DNA of 40,685 bases from Lachnospiraceae bacterium (GTDB lineage: Bacteria > Bacillota > Clostridia > Lachnospirales > Lachnospiraceae): positions 1 to 40,685 of the forward strand of contig JAFVDW010000053.1 of assembly GCA_017478245.1 (NCBI GenBank), given 5' to 3'. The notes under the pieces are model-generated. The model was not told the origin of the DNA. It did not search any database and was given only the letters and a program-made list of their open reading frames with translations. Below, piece by piece: positions 7,677 to 17,436 of this stretch. Position 1 is the first letter of the stretch, and every line of letters starts with the position of its first letter. The position numbers and the translations under genes are program-made.

Positions 7677-8606
7677 TTAATCAAGTAAACGCTCCACATT
7701 TACCATTCCCCAGCCCTGCTTGTTCCAAGCCTCTCCCAGGTCTAACGCCGTAAAGGTCAACTTCTGCTTAAACTCTTCGTTCGTCATCTGTGGATATTTT
7801 TCAAAGAAAAGTGCAGCCGTCCCCGCTATGACAGGCGTCGCCATAGAAGTCCCGCTTTTTGATATATAGCCGTTTCTGACCATACCGTTTTGCCGTGTCA
7901 TGAAGCAATTACAGGATATGATATCTGTTCCGGGGGCAACAATATCCGGTTTTCGCACATCAGAAAGTGCCCTTCCCCTGCCGGAATAGGTTTCGCATCG
8001 CCTGGGATTATATTTGCAGAATACCCCATCATGGCAGCCAACCGTGATTAATTTTCTGCTTGCTCCGATAGCGGATATCGTACCATTGCCCGGTCCCTTA
8101 TTGCCTGCAGCACAGATAACGGTGATTCCCTTATCCCAAAGCGCCTCCAGTTGTTCTCGCATCCTTGCTTCTTTTTTGGCATCCTTCAGATCACCAATAC
8201 CAATGGAAATATTCAGTACCCGGATTCCATATTGTCTATCGACCTTGTCAATCCACTCCAGACCCTTCAGCATATCTTCTGTACTGCCATCTCCTGCTCC
8301 ATCCAATACTTTACCCACCACCAGTCCTGCTCCCGGTGCAATTCCGGCGTATTTTCCTCCTGACAATTTCCCATCCCCGCATATGATTCCGCACACATGT
8401 GTGCCATGTCCGCTGTCATCGTACATGAATTGTCGTCCATTCACAAAATCACGAAATGCCCACAGTCTTCCCGTCATGTCCGGATGCCTGCCTAACCCTG
8501 TGTCCAACACCGCGACCACGACTCCTTTGCCCGTGATTTTGCCACACACTTTTTCGGTTACTCCTATCTGACCTCTCACTCGCTGCATAAGATAAGTCCC
8601 AAACAT
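7677..8606 (-). CDS. Subtilisin-like serine protease (S8), cytoplasmic type
   Basis: A 309-residue peptidase with the complete S8 triad: Asp in VVAVLDTGLG, His in SGHGTHVCGII and Ser in SGTSMATPVIAG. The oxyanion asparagine region AAGNKGPG is also present. There is no signal peptide and hardly any propeptide: only about 30 residues precede the catalytic Asp. It therefore resembles intracellular subtilases (IspA or AprX type) more than secreted ones. It follows the LRR genes by 45 bases, and that gap contains a long inverted repeat covering the ATG at 8604-8606 and the next in-frame ATG at 8586-8588. Neither ATG has a convincing Shine-Dalgarno, so the exact start is uncertain. It may process proteins of this surface locus only if it is exported or acts on cytosolic precursors. 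That is speculation. Confidence 0.88.
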   Translation of the reverse strand: MFGTYLMQRVRGQIGVTEKVCGKITGKGVVVAVLDTGLGRHPDMTGRLWAFRDFVNGRQFMYDDSGHGTHVCGIICGDGKLSGGKYAGIAPGAGLVVGKVLDGAGDGSTEDMLKGLEWIDKVDRQYGIRVLNISIGIGDLKDAKKEARMREQLEALWDKGITVICAAGNKGPGNGTISAIGASRKLITVGCHDGVFCKYNPRRCETYSGRGRALSDVRKPDIVAPGTDIISCNCFMTRQNGMVRNGYISKSGTSMATPVIAGTAALFFEKYPQMTNEEFKQKLTFTALDLGEAWNKQGWGMVNVERLLD

Positions 8607-8641
8607 ATTTATAAATAATTTATGTTGGGACTTATCTTATG
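8586..8641. repeat. Long inverted repeat enclosing the subtilase start codons
   Basis: The arms at 8586-8607 and 8621-8641 pair over about 21 bp with a single one-base bulge, around a 13-base A+T loop. In the minus-strand transcript both candidate ATG codons of the subtilase and the only upstream GGGA lie in the 3' arm, so the helix would hide the translation start. No T run follows, which argues against a normal terminator. Confidence 0.75.
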
Positions 8642-8651
8642 GTTCCTTACA

Positions 8652-10814
8652 TTATCTTTTCTTATTTTTTTTGAAGGTCAGACTCGCACCGATGAGTAGC
8701 AATGCTACACCCATGCTCCACTTCAGCAGACGCAGAAGTGGCAGCATATCATTTCCGATATGGCTTTCCGGAGCGCCTGCTGGAGCGGCACTCATATTCA
8801 AAAACTCCACACTTTCCTCTACAATGGACTCTCCGTCATATGCTGTTCCGTCACTATACACAGCAAAACAGGACGGATGCTCTGTACGGAATCGGATGCA
8901 ATCTTCCCCCTCCAGCACTACACGCTCACAGGCTACTGTCTCCAGTTGTCCGTTGCGATCCAGCATCGCTACACGAAGATTGTCTCCACGCAATTCCTCC
9001 GTCACAGGCAAAATGACTGTCAGCTCTTGTTTGCCAAGCTTTGTGAGTGCAATTTGGCTGTTATCATAAAGCTGCATCTGGTACAAAACCATACTTTGAG
9101 GCAGATTGTTGCCACGCACACGTTCAAAAGCGCGTCGTACGACCGCCGCGATATTCACATCTGTTACCTTGTCAAGCTGTAAGATATATGCTCTTGACGC
9201 CCCGGATAAAAAGGCATAAGCATTCTCCACGCCGCGCACATACACGCCTGCTTCTTCTGTATCCGGTGATACATTGCGATACGCTTCGTTAGACAATCGT
9301 TCTGCGGAGACCTCATGGGTCATGTCGGGGCGGTTTCCGGCATACTGTAATGACACATTGTCATCAAATGCCTGCAAGCCCTGTTCCGTAAGAGATGCCG
9401 GAAGCACCTCCTCCGTAAGTGCACATCCTGCAAAAGCGCGGTCTTTTATCTTTTGGATATTCTGCCCAAAGCTCACTTCCCGCAAAGATGTACAATTCTC
9501 AAAAGCGCCTTCTCCAATCACCTGCAGGCTATCCGGCAAAATAACCTGTTCCAACCGGGCATTTCCCTCAAATGCCTCTGCTGCAATTACCGTCACTCCA
9601 TCCGGTATCATAACCTGTGAATTTGTACCCTTGTATGCCACAAGAACCTTTCCGCTAATCAAAAACTCGTCACTGCTATTCTGAAAATTCTGCATCCACT
9701 GCGTGTACGCAAATGCCTTGGGTTCTACATTCTCTACTGAATCAGGCAAAGATACCTCTGCCAATCTGTCACAATGATAAAAGGCTCCGTAGGAAATAAT
9801 CCTTAAGCTCTCCGGTAATTCAACGCTCGTCAGAGAACTTCTTGCAAATGCAAACTCTCCGATTTCCTCTATCGTCCCCGGCAACGCAATATCTGTCAGC
9901 GCGCTGCTGCGATAATATGCCTGATCCGCCACGATTCTGCCATCTACAATGGTATATTTGGGCAAGCTTCCATCACTGGTAAACTCAAGAGGGGCACCCG
10001 GCTCCTGTGTCTGTGGTATCCTAGCTGCATCTAACACGGTAGGGCTGGTATTATCAATAAATACCACCGCACGGTTTCCCACAATTCTCGTGGAGCCTAA
10101 CAGATTCCCTTCCTCCCGGACACTGTATCCTTCCGGCTCCGCCGTGATCTGATTGTCTGATACAGACGGCTCGCCCTGCGGAATCGTAATCACAACCTCC
10201 GGCTCATCGGAATAGGTCGGTATATCCTCATACTCCGGCATTTCTGCCTGTCTTTGGGCAAATTTCTGTGCGTATCGATCTGCATAGGTGCCTTCCTCCG
10301 CATGAATCACCAATCGGAAGCATCCGTCAAAAGCCGTTTCATGAATGTCGACCACCTGTGGGGGAATCGTGATATCCTGTAGGTTTACACAGTCCTCAAA
10401 CGCATAAATTCCGATGGAATGTACATTACTCGGAATAGTCACAGAAGTAAGTCCCTTACAGTTTGCAAAGACATAATCTCCTACTTCTGTCAACCCCTTC
10501 CCCAAGGTAACGGAATTCAAACGGTCACAGCCCCAAAAAGCATATTCTTCAATTTTTTTGACCGATTCGGGGATCACAATACTCTGTATCGTATCATTTT
10601 CCTCAAAGGCACTTCTACCAATCTTCTCCACAGTACTCGGTATCGTTACCGCCTTTTCTTTGCCCACATATTTTACCAGCGTGCTTCCGTTCATTTGAAA
10701 ATCGGAAGCAGATGCAGCCGCATCTGCTTCCGACACAGGAAGCTGCATAATTACGAGGGCTGTCACGATAAGCATTACTCCCCATAATTTTCTTTTTCCC
10801 ATCTTTCCTCGCAT
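8652..10814 (-). CDS. BspA-like leucine-rich-repeat surface protein, membrane anchored
   Basis: A 720-residue secreted protein. An N-terminal signal peptide (KRKLWGVMLIVTALVIMQLP, cleavage near ADA-AA, residue 33) leads into two blocks of LRR_5/BspA repeats, at about residues 45-165 and 290-490. Each repeat has the form IxxxAFxxCxxLxxVxLPxSVxxI. The blocks are separated by an acidic spacer. A C-terminal beta-rich domain ends with RFRTEHPSCFAVYSDG, resembling the pre-anchor domains of the other two surface proteins here. The last 30 residues form a transmembrane helix (WSMGVALLLIGASLTF) and a KKNKKR tail, without a PKTG motif, so it is probably membrane-retained rather than sortase-linked. It starts 15 bases after the giant LRR gene. 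MRGK or the following MGKRK is the start, both with GAGG-like sites. BspA-type repeats mediate adhesion in other bacteria. Confidence 0.85.
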   Translation of the reverse strand: MRGKMGKRKLWGVMLIVTALVIMQLPVSEADAAASASDFQMNGSTLVKYVGKEKAVTIPSTVEKIGRSAFEENDTIQSIVIPESVKKIEEYAFWGCDRLNSVTLGKGLTEVGDYVFANCKGLTSVTIPSNVHSIGIYAFEDCVNLQDITIPPQVVDIHETAFDGCFRLVIHAEEGTYADRYAQKFAQRQAEMPEYEDIPTYSDEPEVVITIPQGEPSVSDNQITAEPEGYSVREEGNLLGSTRIVGNRAVVFIDNTSPTVLDAARIPQTQEPGAPLEFTSDGSLPKYTIVDGRIVADQAYYRSSALTDIALPGTIEEIGEFAFARSSLTSVELPESLRIISYGAFYHCDRLAEVSLPDSVENVEPKAFAYTQWMQNFQNSSDEFLISGKVLVAYKGTNSQVMIPDGVTVIAAEAFEGNARLEQVILPDSLQVIGEGAFENCTSLREVSFGQNIQKIKDRAFAGCALTEEVLPASLTEQGLQAFDDNVSLQYAGNRPDMTHEVSAERLSNEAYRNVSPDTEEAGVYVRGVENAYAFLSGASRAYILQLDKVTDVNIAAVVRRAFERVRGNNLPQSMVLYQMQLYDNSQIALTKLGKQELTVILPVTEELRGDNLRVAMLDRNGQLETVACERVVLEGEDCIRFRTEHPSCFAVYSDGTAYDGESIVEESVEFLNMSAAPAGAPESHIGNDMLPLLRLLKWSMGVALLLIGASLTFKKNKKR

Positions 10815-10829
10815 TCCGCCTCAGCATTT

Positions 10830-13800
10830 TTAAGCTTTTACTTTTACTTTTTTCGGAACCTTCGTGTCCTTCTTCAAGAACAGTATGATGGATATTGCAG
10901 CCAGGCCCAGTGACAAAAACCACTTAGGATGAATACCGTCTCCTGTCTTGGGTGTGTTATCTTCAGCAACTCCGGCTGTCAGATTATTGGTATCCACATA
11001 GATGACATACGGCGAAAAATGTTCTGCCGTGAAAGTAATGCAGGATACTCCGGAGATTGTGTTGAACTTAGGGTTAAGCTTATCCAGTCTATCGTTCACA
11101 ACTCCGGCAACCTTATTATTACCGGCATAGGTAATCAACGAATCCGGCAACGGTAACGTAATGCTTACAGACAGTCCCGTAGTATCGGTAATCTTCTTGG
11201 TGCCAGTGGAATCATAGAGACTGATATCCATAGGGAAATATTTAATACTGTCCAAATCATTCCCATACTCTGCCATCAAAGCCCGAAGAACTGCTTCTGT
11301 TGCGCTACTGCTCTCTGTAATCTTAATTGTAAAGTCATCCGATGCTCCATTCACCTTTGCCGACACAACTCCCGTATTGGACAGTCCGTTCTTGTCGATT
11401 ACTACAGTCGTTCCGCCTGACGTAACAGTACCTGTATTGTTGGGTCGCGTACCGCCGGCTCCACTGGTGCCGGTATTGCCGCTTACCGTAGATGCCGTGG
11501 TGGATGTTGCAGCCTTCGCCTTGTAATGGGCAGTCACTGTTACATCCCCCGCAGGCATTGTCACCACAGAAGCAGTCAGCACCTTACTGGCAAGCTTTGT
11601 CTCTGTAGGATCAATGGTCCAGTTATCAAACTCCTGTCCTGCTGCGGGATCATTTGCCACAATAATCGGCTGCGAGCCTGCCACATAGCTTCCCGAACCA
11701 CTTCCGTTTACAACGGTAAGATTGTAGGTTTTGCTAGTGGTCGTTCCTGCGGATGCGTTTCCTCCACTGCCGGAACTCCCACCGTTATTACCGGGGTCCG
11801 GGTTCGTAGGCGTCGAATTGTCGCCGGGATCCGTACCGTCTGATGTATTTTTATCAAACTGCGCGTATGTGTCTGTATCTTTCTTGATATTTGTAATATC
11901 CGGCTTCCAACCGGTAAAGGTATACCCCTCTCTGGTAGGTGATTGAATGGGAATCGCATCTTTTCCGTCAACAACCGTTTGGGTATTTAACAGGGTATCA
12001 TCATAATTATAGAAATTAACCGTATGTGTCACGCCTGTGATTGTCTGTTGATCAATCTCGTACAGTGCATAGATATCCATATCCTGTGTCACATTGGTGT
12101 AATCCGTGCGAGACCACCCCGTAAATTTGTACCCTGACCTGGTGGGACTTACCGGCGTTACTGCCGATTCCCCTGCTCTCACGGTTTGCTTACTCAAAAT
12201 GGTTGTCATATCCCAGTCAATAAACTGTACAAGATATCCATCAATTTCCTGATATTTTGCTATCGCATTAATATCATGCTGTACATTGGAAAGATCATAA
12301 ATTCCCGTATCCCAACCGATAAAGGTATATCTTGTTCCGTCAGATGCGGTAGCCTTTGAAGGATCTCTGGGTGCCTCTTCTGTGGCATCTGCCCCCTCTT
12401 TCACTACAACCGGACCCTTCAAAAGTTTATTATCCTCATCATAGAAGTTCACCGTGTATGTGGTCTGGGATGCTGCTTCATAATATGCTCTGAAGGACAT
12501 ATCATAAGTAACGGTAATCTCTGTCTCCATATTGTCATAGGTCTTAGAAGGTCTGGGGCGTCCCTCCATCTTCAATCTACTGGTCGGGCTCTGATCTTCC
12601 CAATACTGGAAGGTATAATCCTTCTCACCCTGATAGGTGAACTCTGATTCCGCAATTCCCCCATAAGGGTCCGGCAAATTACCGCTTGTCAGCACGGTTC
12701 CCTCCACTACACTCTTGTCTTCCGCCAACACATAATTGTTAAGCTCCGGTGACCAGATATAGAACAGCACTTCAAAAATATCCGGCTCAACGTGATCTAT
12801 CCATTCCAAATTCTGCGCCTCCGCATTCAGATTGACATACTCAGAAGGGGCGCCATCCTGCGGCGTGCTTACAAAAAGCCTTGTGGCATTATCATCCAGT
12901 CTGCCATTCAGTGCATCCGTTGCCAAAATGGTTGTTGCGGAAGGAATCGTCACTCTGTAAATACGGCTGTTTGCAAACGCATTGGCACCCACACTGGCTG
13001 TCAGCTTAGACAGATTCACCGTATCTAAGGTTGTGGTGTCTTTAAAGGTGTTGGACGGAATCCTCTTAATACTACTACTGGAGAGATCAATCGTCCTGAT
13101 ATTGGTATCCTCAAAAGCCGATTCTGATATACTGGTTACCGTGCCCGGAACCTCTGTGTTGGTCACGCTGGGCGTGGTCTTACCCTTGAGGCATTCCAAC
13201 AGCGCCGTTTTCGTGCCGTTTTCTGTGGCAAAAATAATGGAATTTTCACAAGTAAAATTACTATCTTCTTCAAAATCTACATTGGAAAGGTTCTCACATC
13301 CAATAAAAGGAACCAAGCCCATATTGGTAAGCGCCGAGGAAATATACACATCCTTGAGACTGGTACAATCTTCAAACGCTCTGTGTCCCAGAGAGATGGT
13401 ATGCCCACTCATCTCCACCTTGGACAGCTTTTCGCATCCGTAGAAGGAATACGGATCGATGATTGTGGTATCACCGGTGATATAAATCTCCTTAATGTTC
13501 TCACAATCTCTGAAATCGCCGGCGGAAGTAAATGCAACATCTTCCCCATCCTGCACTGTATCAGTGGGGGTATAGCCCGACTCTATGGCATTTACCCCAA
13601 CCAACGTTACCGTTTCCACATCTGTCTTTTCCTTGAACAGACCGTCCTTAATGGATTTGATACCGGAAGGGATGGTCGGATTAAGTGCCGAATCCACAAA
13701 CGCCTTCTGGTACTCTGTCAGGGATGCAGGCGATGTCTGATATAAGCTGAGGGCAGTGGTTGCCGCCGCTTTATATTCATCGGTCATATAAGGCAACGTT

Positions 13801-16085
13801 GAGGTAGGTCCATATTTCAGGTTCAACTCGCTCAACGAAGGGAAATCAACCAACTCCGCTCTGCCGGAAGCAGGATCGGTATCATACACATACTCAACCG
13901 TAAGGTTGGTCGGCCAACCACTGTAATACTTGATAAAGGATTCTTTCTGACTGCCGTTATTATATCTTCCCTCGTAGCTCATGGCATACCTAAAGGGCGT
14001 GGACAGTTCTCCAATCGGTCCCACAAAGCACAGTTGAACGACTGGTGAATTGTCCGAGTTCGTCTCTACCGTCCGCTCATCGCAGGTATGTGTTCCGGTA
14101 TCCTGCGTCTTGAAGGCATCTTCTCCTATTTTTACCAAATCCGTATCAAACATGACCGTTTCCAAATTATGGCATCCCTTAAACGCTTCTTTTCCAATCT
14201 CCTCTATAGTGGAAGGAATGGTCACTGTTTTCAGAGAACATCTGTCCTTGAAGGTGCCATCGTTAATCTTCGCAATATGGTACGGTCCGATATGATTGGG
14301 GAACTTCAGCGAGTTTACCTCACCCTTTAAATTACATGCAAGCAGCGTATTGGAAGAATCTACCTGATAGGTAGCCGTTCCACCGCCATCCTCCGTAATC
14401 GTCACTTCATAAATATCCTTATTAAGATATTTATAAGCTATCTGTCTCTCCGTACAGCGTTTATGCACATTGCCATGATCGGCAGTACTGATATCCGTAC
14501 CCTCTATGTAGAAAATATCTCTTACATCTTCATTGAGCTGCTGCATAAAGCTCTCAATGGTAAAATCTCCAAAGGCAGAACCGGAGCCCACATTATATGA
14601 AATGTTTGCATTGGGGGTACCCGTGCCGCTCACTGTAGAATCAATAAAATCTATCTGTGTATTATTCGTAGTAATATGGTTCAATGAACTGCATCCGCTA
14701 AACTCACTGATTTCAAGGATTTCTGTATATCGTTCCGGAAAAGTAAGGCTCTGCAATGCGGAGCAATTTTCAAAAACATAATTCCCCAAATGACTTAAGG
14801 TAGCAGACACCACATTACCGCCGGTCAAATCCAATGTAGTCAAATGGTTACAGTTCTGGAATGCGCCATCGCAAATCTGTCTGACATTGATGGGTACGGT
14901 AAAGCTGGTCAATGCACTGCAATCCTTAAAGGCATACGCGCCGATATCCTGTAGATTACAGGAAGCTGGCAAGGTAATGGTTGACAGGCTGGTACACATA
15001 TCAAAGGCATGATTACCAATGGAATTCAAACCATTTTCAAACTGAAAACTCCGCAAGGAGGTACAGCCATAAAATGCGTAGTCACCAATACCTGAAAGAT
15101 TCCTGCCCGTGACCAGAGTGGTAATATTACCTCTGTTTGAAAAAATACCATGGGTAGAAGGACTGGCTGTCCCACCACTGGCTGCAGAATTGCTGTCCGA
15201 AATAGGTCCTGCAATCTTCCAACCGCCGCTGCTGGCATTCAAATACTGGTTTCCGATATAAACCACACTGGCATCCATGATTCTCTGATGCGCCTGATCA
15301 TCACCGATCAGAGTGGGCTCTGTGGTTCCATCTGGCTTGGAATCAGAGGTTCTGTAATAATATAGCTCTCCAAGGGCAAAGTTTTCCCATGCCGATAAGT
15401 TGGTATAATAGCAGGGATTATATGCGTAGTGATGATATTTTATATTGTGAACAATATTACCATTGGCATCTACAGATGTCTCTTCCTCCATCTCGTCTGC
15501 CGTCGGGTCAGAAGGCGGCTCGGCATCTCCTCCGCTGACTGCAACCCATGAAGTCTCTGTCACATTATCCACCCTGTAAAACAAAAAGTTTCCGGATTTA
15601 CCGACTGCCACATAACCGGTTCCTGAACCCTGATTATCGTTGTATTGCAGATAAGCGTCCACCGTATCCGGAATCGTGAGAACGCCTCCCGGCAGCGCAC
15701 CCTCCTGGCTAAAGCCCAATATTACCGCAAACTTATTCTCGGCATCTGTCTGGCTTCCGTTGCTGGATACATAAGCAAATTGAAACCAGCCATCACCGGT
15801 GGTATAGATGGTGGCATCCTCATCTATATAGGGCACGTTGCTGACTGACATCGTGTATGTCTTACCGTCACTCGCCGTCTTCTCATCTGCCGCTGCGTTT
15901 CCCACACTGTTTGCAATATACAATTTGTCCACTCTGCCTGTGGCGGCCGCCTGCGCCTCGCCTCCTGTTATGGAACCGGTGGGTATCGCAGCCACTCCGA
16001 TTGCAGACGCCAAGAATAAAGCACCTAAGGTCTTCCTTACCTGCTTCTTCATCCTTCTCTTCTTTCCCTTTACAGCTTTTGCCAT
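10830..16085 (-). CDS. Giant LRR/InlB-repeat cell-wall protein with PKTG sorting signal
   Basis: A 1751-residue sortase substrate. A long basic signal peptide ends near AQA-AA (residue 47). BspA-like LRR blocks lie at about 327-475, 608-658 and 798-1065. Three InlB B-repeats of the form VNFYxxDxxLLxxQxVxxG...GYxFTGW follow at about 1208-1410. Next come a Gly/Ser/Asn/Pro linker, a divergent InlB repeat (VAGSQPIIVANDPAAGQEFD), a second linker, and a pre-anchor domain ending ITFTAEHFSPYVIYVD. The sorting signal is TPKTGDG at 1711, then a hydrophobic helix (WFLSLGLAAISIILFL) and a basic tail. The start overlaps the end of the sortase gene region: its AGGAGG lies in the last sortase codons, 7 bases between stop and ATG, so the two are probably translationally coupled. 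Expected role: wall-displayed adhesin or interaction platform. Confidence 0.92.
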   Translation of the reverse strand: MAKAVKGKKRRMKKQVRKTLGALFLASAIGVAAIPTGSITGGEAQAAATGRVDKLYIANSVGNAAADEKTASDGKTYTMSVSNVPYIDEDATIYTTGDGWFQFAYVSSNGSQTDAENKFAVILGFSQEGALPGGVLTIPDTVDAYLQYNDNQGSGTGYVAVGKSGNFLFYRVDNVTETSWVAVSGGDAEPPSDPTADEMEEETSVDANGNIVHNIKYHHYAYNPCYYTNLSAWENFALGELYYYRTSDSKPDGTTEPTLIGDDQAHQRIMDASVVYIGNQYLNASSGGWKIAGPISDSNSAASGGTASPSTHGIFSNRGNITTLVTGRNLSGIGDYAFYGCTSLRSFQFENGLNSIGNHAFDMCTSLSTITLPASCNLQDIGAYAFKDCSALTSFTVPINVRQICDGAFQNCNHLTTLDLTGGNVVSATLSHLGNYVFENCSALQSLTFPERYTEILEISEFSGCSSLNHITTNNTQIDFIDSTVSGTGTPNANISYNVGSGSAFGDFTIESFMQQLNEDVRDIFYIEGTDISTADHGNVHKRCTERQIAYKYLNKDIYEVTITEDGGGTATYQVDSSNTLLACNLKGEVNSLKFPNHIGPYHIAKINDGTFKDRCSLKTVTIPSTIEEIGKEAFKGCHNLETVMFDTDLVKIGEDAFKTQDTGTHTCDERTVETNSDNSPVVQLCFVGPIGELSTPFRYAMSYEGRYNNGSQKESFIKYYSGWPTNLTVEYVYDTDPASGRAELVDFPSLSELNLKYGPTSTLPYMTDEYKAAATTALSLYQTSPASLTEYQKAFVDSALNPTIPSGIKSIKDGLFKEKTDVETVTLVGVNAIESGYTPTDTVQDGEDVAFTSAGDFRDCENIKEIYITGDTTIIDPYSFYGCEKLSKVEMSGHTISLGHRAFEDCTSLKDVYISSALTNMGLVPFIGCENLSNVDFEEDSNFTCENSIIFATENGTKTALLECLKGKTTPSVTNTEVPGTVTSISESAFEDTNIRTIDLSSSSIKRIPSNTFKDTTTLDTVNLSKLTASVGANAFANSRIYRVTIPSATTILATDALNGRLDDNATRLFVSTPQDGAPSEYVNLNAEAQNLEWIDHVEPDIFEVLFYIWSPELNNYVLAEDKSVVEGTVLTSGNLPDPYGGIAESEFTYQGEKDYTFQYWEDQSPTSRLKMEGRPRPSKTYDNMETEITVTYDMSFRAYYEAASQTTYTVNFYDEDNKLLKGPVVVKEGADATEEAPRDPSKATASDGTRYTFIGWDTGIYDLSNVQHDINAIAKYQEIDGYLVQFIDWDMTTILSKQTVRAGESAVTPVSPTRSGYKFTGWSRTDYTNVTQDMDIYALYEIDQQTITGVTHTVNFYNYDDTLLNTQTVVDGKDAIPIQSPTREGYTFTGWKPDITNIKKDTDTYAQFDKNTSDGTDPGDNSTPTNPDPGNNGGSSGSGGNASAGTTTSKTYNLTVVNGSGSGSYVAGSQPIIVANDPAAGQEFDNWTIDPTETKLASKVLTASVVTMPAGDVTVTAHYKAKAATSTTASTVSGNTGTSGAGGTRPNNTGTVTSGGTTVVIDKNGLSNTGVVSAKVNGASDDFTIKITESSSATEAVLRALMAEYGNDLDSIKYFPMDISLYDSTGTKKITDTTGLSVSITLPLPDSLITYAGNNKVAGVVNDRLDKLNPKFNTISGVSCITFTAEHFSPYVIYVDTNNLTAGVAEDNTPKTGDGIHPKWFLSLGLAAISIILFLKKDTKVPKKVKVKA

Positions 16086-16091
16086 AATATG

Positions 16092-17273
16092 TTACTCCTC
16101 CTTTGTGGCTATTCTTTTCGCAACCACTACGAATCTACCATTTTTCTCCTGATAATCACAGGTAGAAAGCGTCAGCAGATTGTCCCCATATTGCGCCGTA
16201 ACGCCTGTGTCATAGAAAGACATCGCCGCCATCTCCTGCATGTTGGAGTCAAATTCCTGAACGCTTACTGCATCTATAAACTGATAATATTTGAATACGA
16301 TTTCTTCCTCACTGTACACTCTGGATCGAAACGCATACATCACCTGATACAAGCCCTTCTCGTATATCGTGTCAAACTGTATATAAGGATGTTCTTTATA
16401 ATAGGCTTCCTTCTCATACAAATCCAGCTTGCCGAACATCTGACCGCTCCTCATGTGATGCCCATATAAAATAAAATTGGTACTGGGCTTTAAGATATCG
16501 CAATCTTTATCCATGAAAATGGAGCCGTTCTTATCATATTCCTGATTCAAATTGTGATCCAGATAATATTCATTGTCCGAGGTCTGCACAACAGGATAAT
16601 CAATATTTGTATCGTCAATTTTAAGCCATCCTATTAGTTTTTTATTCTTATTAAATACATTTTTATATTCGTCAAGCACCTCCCTGGCAGGTTCCTCCCC
16701 TTCATCCGTGTAATGAATCACCACCACATTTTCATCCTGCGCCCCAATCACAGGCTTTTCTTTGAGTGCCGCCAAAGAATCATACTTACTCTGCGTTCTG
16801 TAATTATAATAAGAATACAATCCAAAATAGCTCAGACACCCCACTGCCAGAAGCGCACTTACCGTTATCAGGCGTTTTCTTAGCTTTTCCCGCTTTTTTA
16901 GGGCTTCCTTCACATAAACATCCACCTCTTGGGAATCCATTTTTTTTGTTTTTGAACTCGCTTTTGATGGTTCTGGTTTTGATGAACCTGCCCCTATCTT
17001 TCTTTGCCTGTTCTTTGTCTTGGGCGCATTCTGCATCTTTCTGGCAGTGCGAATCTTCTCCTCTAACTCGTCCTGAAAATCCTGACCCAAAAGCGTCTGA
17101 AACCGAATTTTCCCCTCATTTAAGCCTTTTAAAAGAAGTTCCATCTGCGATATACTATAATGCTCCATCTCCTTGCGGAGTTTATCAATCAACGCTTTGT
17201 CTCGGGAAGCTCTGGCGTAATCTGCCTCTGTCCGGAACCTTCTTCCCTCCACGATATACTCTTTTTGTGCCAT
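16092..17273 (-). CDS. srtB: Class B sortase with long cytoplasmic N-terminal extension
   Basis: The membrane transpeptidase joins PKTG-type proteins to the cell wall. It has 393 residues. The C-terminal sortase B domain (about 205-390) contains DTNIDYPVVQTSDNEYYLDH, NFILYGHHMRSG with the catalytic His near 272, TLSTCDYQ with the nucleophile Cys372, and Arg380. One membrane helix lies at about 135-153 (ITVSALLAVGCLSYFGLYS). Unusually, about 134 residues precede it and should be cytoplasmic. They include an EGRRFRTEADYARASRDKALIDKL-like helical segment and a Lys/Ser/Pro-rich linker. Typical SrtB enzymes have only a short cytosolic stub. It is directly upstream of the giant PKTG protein, its likely substrate. 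The PKTG protein at 39137-40138 could be a second one. The ribosome binding site before the ATG at 17273 is weak, so the true start might be internal. Confidence 0.92.
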   Translation of the reverse strand: MAQKEYIVEGRRFRTEADYARASRDKALIDKLRKEMEHYSISQMELLLKGLNEGKIRFQTLLGQDFQDELEEKIRTARKMQNAPKTKNRQRKIGAGSSKPEPSKASSKTKKMDSQEVDVYVKEALKKREKLRKRLITVSALLAVGCLSYFGLYSYYNYRTQSKYDSLAALKEKPVIGAQDENVVVIHYTDEGEEPAREVLDEYKNVFNKNKKLIGWLKIDDTNIDYPVVQTSDNEYYLDHNLNQEYDKNGSIFMDKDCDILKPSTNFILYGHHMRSGQMFGKLDLYEKEAYYKEHPYIQFDTIYEKGLYQVMYAFRSRVYSEEEIVFKYYQFIDAVSVQEFDSNMQEMAAMSFYDTGVTAQYGDNLLTLSTCDYQEKNGRFVVVAKRIATKEE

Positions 17274-17338
17274 ATCTAATAACTTTGCCTCTCTAACAGC
17301 CTTCTATAGACATAAATCAACAATATCCCACACTACCT

Positions 17339-17366
17339 ATTTTACTATATGTTGAAATTATTGCAA
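17339..17366 (-). promoter_or_regulatory. Promoter of the sortase-LRR locus
   Basis: On the minus strand TTGCAA (17366-17361), 16 bases, TAAAAT (17344-17339). The leader to the sortase ATG would be about 60 bases. No other good promoter is visible before the downstream LRR genes. Confidence 0.55.
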
Positions 17367-17436
17367 GTATTTTGTCAAGATATAGGTTTTAAATCCCACC
17401 TTTGGGTCTCTCCAAAAAATGTAAAATTTCCATGAA

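Noticed and set aside
7677..8606. Secreted protease that processes the LRR surface proteins
   Set aside because: No signal peptide is present and there is almost no propeptide, so secretion is not supported. I keep only the cytoplasmic-type call.
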